From positions 2,976,001 through 3,040,000 of the forward strand of contig NC_057370.1 in the NCBI RefSeq assembly GCF_016906535.1: a DNA stretch of 64,000 nucleotides, given 5' to 3'. Source of the DNA: Rhizoctonia solani. Its lineage: Eukaryota; Basidiomycota; Agaricomycetes; Cantharellales; Ceratobasidiaceae. Under the pieces are notes generated by a model that ran no database searches, was not told where the DNA came from, and saw nothing but the letters and a program-made list of their open reading frames with translations. Both the position numbers and the translations under genes were made by a program. Shown piece after piece: positions 55,161 to 64,000 of this stretch; the first letter of the stretch is position 1, and each line of letters starts with the position of its first letter.

Positions 55161-58082
55161 CTAGTGGATATATACGTTATTGTCCGGAACAGACGGCTTC
55201 ATTCCGCCGCTGTTCTGGTTGCAGTTCATGTTATTGTTACGAAGAGGGGCGGTAAGAGGACTGTTGTCCAAGCCGAACTCGCGACGCTGAGATAGATTCA
55301 TTCCGGCCAGCCCTAGGTTAAGATTCTTCAAGTTATGGCTCAGCCCAGCGGACCCGGAATGAGCCGGAGCTGTTAGCTGCCTTTCGCGACCCGGGAGTCC
55401 AAAACTATCGGGCTCGAACGCAAGAGACTGGCGGGTAGGATAGGAGTGAGCGGTCAAGTGAGCGGTCGCACTGGCCGAGTGTCCCATGGGGACTGATCCG
55501 GAAGCAGGGCGACCAAACGAAGTGGGCTCCGACGAGAACGGCTGGAAACTGGATCCGATGGTGGTATATGCGCGAGAAAGTCCTGCTGAACTAGGTTCGT
55601 AGAGTGACTGTGGTGGCATGGAGCCAAGTTGTTGAGCGGACTGTCCAAAAGAGCCTTGTTGCGACTTTGCAAATGAGCCCTGCTGAGGAGACATGGATCC
55701 CGAAGGTGAAGTAGTTCCATCGGCCACGAACGGAGGCTGAGGGTGTGAAAACGGCTGCTGAGGCAAGTGGAAGCCGCCCTGTTGCCCGCCATGTCCGCCA
55801 CCCTGGCTGGGAAATATGCCTTGTGCTCATAGAAAGCAGGGCTAGTAAAGCCGTTCATGTTCGGAGGGCTCGAATAACTGTTCGTCCCAGGTTGACCTTG
55901 GAAGTTATTTCCCCCTTGCTGAAGCCCGCCCCCGATGTTCGGCTTCGCGTTTCCAGGAACGCTAGAATATCCAAGCGCTTCGAGTGCTTGGAAGAGCCGA
56001 GCCGAATCAGCTGCTGAGAGCGAGTTCAGGTGAAGACCACCCAAGTTTAACCCGAGCTGGGCAGCCTGGGCAGCAGCTTGAGCAGCCTTGTCAGCTATTG
56101 AAGAAATTAAAGTCAGCAACAGATTGATAGCTGTGGAATAGGAAGGGATCAACTGCGGAGGAGCAAAGCTAATAACAAAATCAAACCAAATCCATCCCTG
56201 ACACCAATCTCTACCCTCTGTATAAATGGAAGGAACAGCACTCACATTGGCTTCTACCCCAACTCAACCGAATCTTCCCGCCTCCGATTGGGTATCCCTG
56301 CATCCGCTCGATAGCACGCTCCGCATCGGCCTTGCGCACAAACTGAACGAAACCACATCCTTTTCCAGGAGGAATCTTTACCTATATGCAAAGTACATCA
56401 GGACGGTCGTAAAGCTTAGTGCAGGCAAACTTACATAATGAATCTCCCCAAACGGGGCGAAGAATCCCCTCAATGTTTCCTCGGCAATCAAACCGCTCAA
56501 TCCGCCTACGAACACAGTGGTGTTGTACGGGTCTGCACTATTGAGTACACCGAGCAATGCGCGAGCACTTTCGAGGCGTGCCCCCTCGCTCAAACCACCA
56601 CCGCGCGAGGCTATCTCTGAATTCAGCAGCGCACGGCTTCCTTCCATGCCAAGAACTCGACCTCCTTCAACGCCCAACAACCGACTGCCATCGACCCCAA
56701 GGCCACCAAGTAACTCTTCGGCATTGACACTCCTAGATCGAGGAGGGGCCATATCCATCCGAGGGGCATATGAATCAGGGACGGAAATCGAGTGTCGGGA
56801 AAATTGACCGTATGTGTCTGGGACCGTGCTCAAGATGTGCGCGCCTGCGCGACTTATGACATACGAATCGAGATCTTCAATAGCATTGTAGCCTGCTCCT
56901 GAGCCGCCAGTGTTTGGTTTCGATTTGGCAGTAGCGTGGGAAAGTCGCACTGTAGCAGATGGGGACAGTCAGCATACAATCCATAAGTGGCTTAAGTGGC
57001 GTTTCCCAAAGAGGTATGTGGCGCGCGATTATAAAATACAAAGAGATCAGAACAAAGACTCACTTGGACGTGATAGGCAATATAGCCCTTGCATTTCGAT
57101 AAGGGCGCGCTGCTGGTCGGCCTCGTCTGTGAATCGTACAAAACCATATCCTTTGCTGATGCCAGTCTCGGGACTGACCTGAGGAGATAGTGAGCTAATC
57201 TCCATCATAATGGACACCATGACACGTACCATGATCTTGGCACTGCGGCAGCTCGTGAATGGTCTTATCACTCGCGGCTCGCGATCTGTACGAAGACCTA
57301 ATAGGGGATTGCGGAACACGGCAACAAGGTCGGCGTTGGTAGTTTCCGGGGCAAGGTCTCCAACAAAGATGCTAAACTCGAGTTGCTTGTTTGCGTTGTT
57401 CCAGATACTCCAGGCGTTGGGCCACCTCCTGGTTTGGTGATGTAGGATTGGGCCTCCTCTTCGTTGGCACGGCCAACCGCCCCAGCCCAGTGGGCCTGAA
57501 CGCGGACACTGATACCGAGCCAAGTCACACCCTCCTGACTACCATTGACCTGAGCGAATGCACGCGCGGCACCGGCGGCAGTGGCAAAAACAAGAACTGC
57601 GCCAGACGGCTGCATATGGACATCGAGAATATCCCAACCCTGTGTATGGGCGAGCTGGAAGACATAGGGGGCATCCATCCAGGCCTCTGGTAGGACAACG
57701 TGAAGCTCACGCTCAGCGCTCATATTTGGATGCTGAAACTCGTAAGATGGATCATTGACGACAGGAGCAGATAATCCGGTCGGTGAAGAATAGGCTGTGG
57801 TTGGGCCACCGCGAGTTGGCTCCGAGCGGACCAACGAGGGGGTGATGTGCTTTCCGCACTATGACTGCTGCCAATCGAACTAGTACGACTCGAGAAGAAC
57901 TTGGAGGCCCCCTCTTCGCTGGTATCCGTCGACCTTAAGCCGTTCGGATTAGGGCTTGAACCATCGCTCCATATCGAAGTGTTCAGCGAGACGACTTTGG
58001 GCAGGGCTTGCGGCGAAGAATGAGACGAAGTTGGGCTTTGTGTTGTATAATGATGGGGCATGTGGGAGCGGGTGTGTTCCAT
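55161..58082 (-). CDS. three-RRM RNA-binding protein, Ngr1/Nam8/Csx1 family, frame broken
   Basis: N-terminal Ser/Pro-rich region from MEHTRSHMPHHYTTQSPTSS. RRM1 is degenerate (RELHVVLPEAWMDAPYVFQL, AVLVFATAAGAARAFAQVNG). RRM2: LEFSIFVGDLAPETTNADLV and GISKGYGFVRFTDEADQQRA. A linker with Leu/Gly/Ser repeats (GLGVDGSRLLGVEGGRVLGM) precedes RRM3: TTVFVGGLSGLIAEETLRGF, FGEIHYV, then KIPPGKGCGFVQFVRKADAE and PIGGGKIRLSWGRSQ. The C-terminal half is Gln/Pro/Ser/Asn-rich and ends SVPDNNVYIH. This is the yeast Ngr1/Nam8 and fission-yeast Csx1 layout (mRNA decay or splicing factors). Likely one-base breaks lie at the G run 57838-57842, near 57404, and at the G run 55809-55811. Confidence 0.85.
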
Positions 58083-61000
58083 GACTGGAAAGTGGTTAGC
58101 AGTCGAGGGGGGCTAAATATCTCAAAGCCACCATACACGAGGGTAATTATTAGGATTGTGGTCGTACAGTGCAAGAGCCGAGACGTAATAGACCATCTCA
58201 GAGCTTGGTCAATCGGCCTGCGGAAGCTGATCGCGCGATAAACAATTTTCATCATCTCAACTCAATTTTCTTCCCCATTTCTTTTCTCCAATAACACCCA
58301 CCGACGCCCGCCAGTCCCGGTTCACACTCCGCCCGGCTCACACCCCCGGATCACGTAAGCAGACGATGGACCTGACCGTCTCCTGGGCCGGGGTCGACGT
58401 GCGCGACAATCGTTACTACTGCCCGTTTCCCCTACTCGACGTATTGATCCTTTGTGCCGGCACATTCTTCCCATACATAGGCAAGGATCACCGATGCTGC
58501 ACGTGCGAGGAACAAGCATCTCTTCCTCATATCGGCACCCATCGCCACACATGACCAAACAAATTCTCCTCATAAAACTGGTAAATTGGTGCACAAATAT
58601 TTATCCACTTCCCAGGGCCCCACGCACTCTGCGCGGCACCGCGGCCTCAAAGACTATGGCCCAATCGCCAAGCCTGCTCCCGCCATCGACCATCGGCTGT
58701 GCCTCGGCGGCCTCGGTTTGTATTTGGACCATATGTATTGCAACTGATGCCGACGCACATGATTCCTGGGGTAGGGTGCGGGTGTCCGAACCGCAATCTC
58801 CGCCACTCACCTGTTGCTGTGCGTGCTCTCGACCCACCGCATATACCCACAACCCGCGACCTTCCTGAATGTGGTGGCGGCTTCTCTTCGGCGAAACATC
58901 CCCCTTTACCCTACAACGCTTGCTTGTCGATCGAATGAGTCGTTTCCATTTAGCCTCTTCAACCACGACACATACATATGACGAGGCCTCATTCTTGTTG
59001 TCACTGACGGAGGTATTCTGCGACACAATCGGCTATGGGCCGGTTATGTGCCTGTAGTTGTCTTGTCTCCATGTTGAACCCAGTACCTCACAACAGGGTA
59101 TCATAACCAACCCGCTTGGGACCCCTCCCCCCGCCCCGCAGCACTACATCCAAATTTATCCAATATCCCACACTAATAACCTGTTTTCAGACTCAGCTTT
59201 CAACTTCTCACACGGGAACCGACCCTGGCTCAGCCGCAAATATCTTAGGTCGATGACTTATGACTAAAATTCAGAATGGTGCCTGCCTCCATCGAGCGTC
59301 GAACTCCGGTGACTCAAGAACACGTTTGAGGGTAGCTCCAACACGGTTCAAGAGAGCGACGTGGCTCATTCGCACTCGCAGACGAGAAAAATAGATAGGG
59401 CTGCGTACATCAAGTCGAGTTCTATTAGGAATTCTTTTTACCCCGTGTTTTGTTATATCCAACTTGTGATTGACTTGCGAGATTGTGCTAGTTCATATAC
59501 CGACATACCACAGTCCAAGCTAGGCCTCAAATGTTAGTACAAACCAGCCAGTCCTGAATCCAATGTCTACCAGGATCAGGTCGTAATGACTTGGCTCAGG
59601 AACCTTTATTTTCGACTTAACCGCGTCACATATTTAACGGTGCCGAGCCGCCACAACATCGACTTCAAAAGTTCAATAGAATCAGCCACGGTTCTAGTAG
59701 ATTCAAATATAGCTAATTGGTTAGCTATTTTCCAATTACTTCGCAAAGCTCCCCCACCGCCTCGCCTAGAACGTCGCATTGACGGAGCCAGACCAGCTCC
59801 ACATTTGATCAAGTTTTCAAGAATCACAAGGTCGTCTAGATTAAATTACTGCGGTGGTAGTCCTTAAGCTCAATTCCAGGAGTCTCGACTAGGATTTGCA
59901 AGGGTGGAGTGGTTTCCCACTTACTGTATGATCAAGCTGGACCGTTCGATCCCGATGTCCAGACATCGAGATGACACAACCAGCAAGAATGCTTACATTA
60001 TATATTAGTGTCAGCAGGTGTCAGGCCCTCTCTGTGCTAATTGAATTTGCCATACGTCTTGAAACGAGGCCACCGATGAGCCAAGAATTTACAAGGGCGT
60101 GTGTGATATGCTACCGGATTTTATGACTCGGTTTTGGGCCGCCCGCATTGAGCCACAGGGCAGAAAACTTGCTACCATTTTCTACTTGTGGCGAACAATA
60201 CGAAGAGAAAGTTGTGCATATCAACATATCTCCTATTATCGGATAGTTCGCCGCCAAGTATGGCGTAGAGCTTTTGTGAAGGTTACTCCTGAGAACAACA
60301 GCTCATACAATTGGTGCCGAGAAATTATCGGAGCTTATCTTCCTTGGGGTGGTACATTTTTTCAGTCGTCATTTCTTTTCAACAACTCTGGGGCCCCTTA
60401 ATCGCATACTATTGAACAGCAGTTGACAACGATCTATGTGACTTTAAGCGCCAAGCTGGTGGGCGCTTCTTGGTCCTTGCCAATCCCACGATGCCTCGGC
60501 GCTAACTATAAACTCTTCGGGGATTGATCTGGTATTGAACACATACTATATTAGTCATGTTGAGAACTTTGGGTAATACACCACAAGGCTTTGAGCTTCT
60601 GCCCATGTCGAGCCCACCATGCTCATCCCCCGCATAGAATCATAGGAATCAGGGGACGATATATTTCCAGGAATGGCCTCAAATCTGATCTTGTCACGTT
60701 GTAACTGGATAGTGCAATACTTCCGGGCCGATGTTGCTGTAGTCTTATAGATGGGGTACAGGGATAATATGTGAAGCACCCTAAGAGATTCAGAGCTGCT
60801 ATCATAAAATATCATGTCCTTATGGGGTAGTAAGTACTTCGAACACCTAGACGACACTGGGTTTGCCACTGAGCAAATTCCGACGAGTTTCCGAGGTTAA
60901 AATACCAAAAAGAAAATATACTACACCATAATACGATTTTATGATATTGGTCTGTAATCACTACATCATAATTTTGAGTCGTACACGAAGCGGCCTGAAG

Positions 61001-62083
61001 CTTCATAAACACACCAAACTTCTCAGAGCGCACCCACCAAATCTTTCTTTTGTGGTCACTATTTTACTTCTCGTGGTGATGATTGCCCAGATGTGCCGAG
61101 CCAAGCCTCTACTTAAGAAAAAGGTGTTTGAATAGCACTCCATAATTATGATCCGCCCACTTTAGTCTTACTATCGGTGGGCCTATGAAAAATCAAAACA
61201 TCGATCATTTAGATCTGTGAGCTCTCGAGCGAATTCCCCCCATGTTCTGCCCTGATAGTACTAAAGTGTTTGTACTAGTTGCGGAGCAGTGGTTGTAGAG
61301 ATTTCAATAGAATAGATTGTGTCTAGATGCATGTTACAACAAATTAAACGCCATCTGAATTCACTACACTTATGTCTCCTGGGGCATTAAGGAACATTTT
61401 ATAGTGGCACTCCATTTGAGTTTAACGTGTTGATTTGAGCCAATGCATCAATCCATAATAGGCTGCGGGCGCTCCCTCACCTTGACAACTATGACGAATA
61501 GCTCAAGAAACCGAGAGCCGACAGCAAATAGTAGATGATCTTTGACACTTTTCCCCAGGTATTTTGTATAAATTTCAACATGTTTTAGTGCTCTGGTCAA
61601 GGCTAGTCCTGCAGCCACCTTTTATGCATGTTTTCATTTGGAGGGACATTTACGACCACATTGTATGCGGAATCTAGTGGCATACAAAATAAATAAATAG
61701 AATGTCGAAATATATTTTGTACCGGGCAAGTTAATATCACCGGCGCCCTCGGGATCGTAGGTTCAAACGGAAATCAAATGGTCCTAGGCGACATAGTGGT
61801 CCGTACGGATAGCCACCAAATCTGTATTGGATACCGAGGGCGTAAGTGGGTATATGCGCTCCGATAAATCCCCTGAAAATCATGATGGAGATACCCATGG
61901 GTTTGGTTGGTGGTGGTCATGTACTAATTTCGTTAAACCGTTCGTCCCGCCGTTGATCCCACGAATATGTGTACTACATACTACCTAACGGTTTGATTTA
62001 TATTAAACTGAGCACCATAACGGGCGCAAGTGCCTCCTCCAGAATCTACCCTCGTTATCCTTTTCCTGGTACCCGCTAGCGTA
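58083..62083. other. 4-kb region with no recognised gene
   Basis: 58.1-59.1 kb is CG/Pro-codon-rich with many overlapping open frames on both strands (up to 141 codons) but no motif and no splice chain; it probably includes the leader and promoter of the RRM gene. 59.3-62.0 kb is more AT-rich, with frames under 105 codons. No terminal repeats, tRNA or transposase motif was seen. Old decayed mobile DNA is possible but cannot be shown by eye. Confidence 0.4.
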
Positions 62084-63525
62084 TGGCAGGCCGTACGAAT
62101 ATTGAGGCCGAGCTGCTGGTTAAGCTCATTGTTGCAGGGCACAAGAGGCTTTTAATTGCCAGGTATTTTGCGAGTAAGCGCCAAAACTTTACAATCCCAA
62201 CTCTTTCTCAAAATGTTTTGAGCAGTCGCTTCTCGAACACTGTTATTGTATGACATGATCACGAGTCTTGAACAAGAGATAGCTTACATCTGGAGTAAAC
62301 CTTGGTCGTTTATGCGGGGAATATACCATCTGAATCGGATATGGCCTCTCCTTTTGTTGGGGTTAGTTGATCCATTGTTCGTTCCCATCTATTGAAACCC
62401 GAACGACAGGACCGTAGCGCGACTACGGCTAGTGCGTAAAGATAGACCTTGGGATAAAGGTTGAGTGAACTGATGTGATTTGAATTTTCTGGGGTAGCGT
62501 TTTTTGTCCATTCTCCGCAACCGCAAGTGAGTCAGAGGAGTTTTTGAGTTAATCTGCGCTACACTGACTTCCGATTTGGGAAGACGTAAGCCCGCTTTCC
62601 TATAGTACACGCCAGATAACAGGAGCCGTAAAATGCCCTCTCCAAGCTGCAAAACCATTATTGTCGCAAGTTCATATGGGACAACATTAGCTCTGTTATT
62701 TCTCACCCGTATGATATCATCCTAGCTATCGTTCAGCATTTTATACTGATGTACCCCAAGCTGTCGTCATTGCTCGGGTGTGGGCATTGTATGGGCGTAG
62801 GTATGTATGCATATATTGCTCTTCCTTCAGGGCTATACCGACTCATTACCACAGGAGAGCCATTCTTGGGTAGGTATCAGCACGAGTATATAATACGACA
62901 ATAAGGAATCCATTTACCTTTAATAGGTGGCTGCTTTTCGGGCTCGCTGTGGTCGCGGTCTCTGTTGGAGTTACACTCAATATTCAAGCAGAGGTGAGCT
63001 ATCTCAAAAGAAGCGATGTTATACCTAAACTTGATGTATTGCCTTCAGAGGCATATCTATATAAAAAATCCAGGTCGGTCCAGTAAGCCAATAGTGTTCA
63101 AAATATGACATTCATAAATTTCAGCACCCGAATTGATTTCTGGCTGCCTGGTACGATTCAGTTCGACCGCGTGGGTTCCGTATGTACTAGCTCTTCTCTA
63201 CGAGTCTATAATATTCGGTATGACGCTATGGAAGACTTGGGCGCTCAAGGCTCGATTCGGATCGAGGACACTTACATCTCAATTGCTTAGAGAGTAAGTT
63301 CCAGGGAAAACCTCCCCATATCGGTGCAATACAATACTAAAAGCTACCCCAGCGGCTCGTTGTATTATATCGTGGTTCTCGTAGTTTTGACGCTCTGTTC
63401 CCTTGGGACGCAGATCGAAGAATTCAAAGCTGCCGCACTTGCATCTGGGTGTGTTTTTCACGAGCACCACTGTTATTCACATAGTGACGAGCCAAACAAC
63501 CCATCAGATTTATTGTTGCTATGAA
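62084..63525 (+). CDS. multi-pass membrane protein with DUF6533-type N-terminus (partly resolved)
   Basis: Exon 1 (62084-62172) reads MAGRTNIEAELLVKLIVAGH and KRLLIARYFA. After a GT-AG intron the second exon (from 62214) gives SRTLLLYDMITSLEQEIAYI, WSKPWSFMRGIYHLNRIWPL and LLLG, the typical DUF6533 pattern of Agaricomycetes (LxxYDxxxxxxxEixxiWxxxxsxxxxLfxlNRY). Further on, PQAVVIARVWALYGRR (near 62.75-62.80 kb), RAILG and WLLFGLAVVAVSVGVTLNIQ (near 62.93-62.99 kb) are later membrane segments of the same family. The stretch 62.40-62.70 kb and the exons after 63.0 kb are not resolved, and the end is uncertain. Function of the family is unknown. Confidence 0.6.
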
Positions 63526-64000
63526 CAGCATAATGTGCAACCGGATGATTTTGTCGATGCATGCATTTAATGAAGAGACAAAGCTGTGTGTAGATATGCC
63601 ACCAGCTACAATGGTCTCAAAGAGGGCTGTTCGTAACAACAAATCCAATCAAGCTCAGGACCTTGTTTGATGTATGGCATCGATATGTGTTTTGATGTTA
63701 GCGGGGAATAGACAAAGTAGTTGGTCCTCCGTGTAGGAGCTAATGAAACTTACCTCTTGTCGCAGGTGGGACCTCGTGTAGAACATCCATCAATCTACAT
63801 TGATAGGATAAATGGCCACCGCCCATCCGGTCTCGAACTGGTTAAAGGGAATCATTACCCCTAGACATACCAGGCTGTGCACTTTCAATTGTGAATTACA
63901 CGCTGTTCTAGAATTCTGATGGCCACTCACTTCTCCTTTTTTGGAAAGACGTTTGATAAACCCTCTCGGTGGTGCTTTTCTGCGGGTACGAGTATATACA
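63526..64000. other. right edge, no gene recognised
   Basis: No open frame with family features; may belong to the 3' flank of the membrane protein gene or to a gene beyond the window. Confidence 0.35.

Noticed and set aside
59586..59867. Overlapping plus and minus open frames near 59.6-59.8 kb
   Set aside because: Short, no motif on either strand; chance opening is the simpler explanation.
58083..62083. Decayed transposon
   Set aside because: No terminal repeats, target-site duplication or transposase/reverse-transcriptase motif could be found by eye.
1..64000. CRISPR arrays, bacterial operons or defence islands
   Set aside because: The window is spliced eukaryotic DNA; no spaced direct repeats were seen.

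Overview
The window is nuclear DNA of a filamentous basidiomycete, most likely an Agaricomycete; a Rhizoctonia/Ceratobasidium-like genome is my guess from gene content and style, not something the sequence proves. The evidence is compact genes with many short (about 45-70 nt) GT-AG introns, fungal-only families (PKR1, Zn2Cys6 regulator, DUF6533-type membrane protein) and short intergenic spaces. I recognise 27 protein genes and one unrecognised coding region, plus a possible gene end at the left edge. I saw no rRNA, tRNA, CRISPR array or intact transposon.

Layout. 0-9 kb is a dense housekeeping block: RPL29, a TFIIIC subunit (Tfc1/GTF3C5), PKR1 (V-ATPase assembly), PSF3 (GINS), a small likely mitochondrial protein, an RBM42-like RRM protein and RPL5. 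9-18.8 kb holds a YEA4-type nucleotide-sugar transporter, a GC-rich gene for a disordered Ser/Arg/Pro-rich protein and a Gfd2/YDR514C-like DEDD nuclease-fold protein. 20-30.6 kb has an MFS drug/H+ antiporter, a short-chain dehydrogenase, AP-1 sigma (APS1), ceramide synthase (LAG1), PSF2 (a second GINS subunit) and an RNA exonuclease (REX3-like). 31.9-44.7 kb has an alpha/beta hydrolase, mitochondrial NAD-isocitrate dehydrogenase IDH1, an ER DnaJ membrane protein, a C2H2 zinc-finger gene, COQ10, a protein kinase and glutamine synthetase. 44.7-64 kb is sparser: an unrecognised acidic protein, a cytochrome P450 lying tail to tail with a Zn2Cys6 regulator, an Ngr1/Nam8-type RRM protein, about 4 kb of apparent non-coding DNA and a DUF6533-type membrane protein.

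Across the first 44 kb the genes nearly alternate strand, so most neighbours share either a divergent promoter or a convergent 3' region (closest cases: 51 bp between the PSF3 start and its divergent neighbour, 15 bp between the PKR1 and PSF3 stops).

Two window-wide signals stand out. First, at least eight conserved genes are broken by single-base insertions or deletions, often in short homopolymers; this looks like consensus error in the assembly rather than gene death. Second, four introns in four unrelated genes appear to use GC-AG instead of GT-AG boundaries. I found no clear novel multi-gene system; the best biological leads are the GC-AG introns, an out-of-frame 14-bp tandem duplication in a zinc-finger gene, the P450/regulator pair, and several conserved-looking proteins of unknown function.
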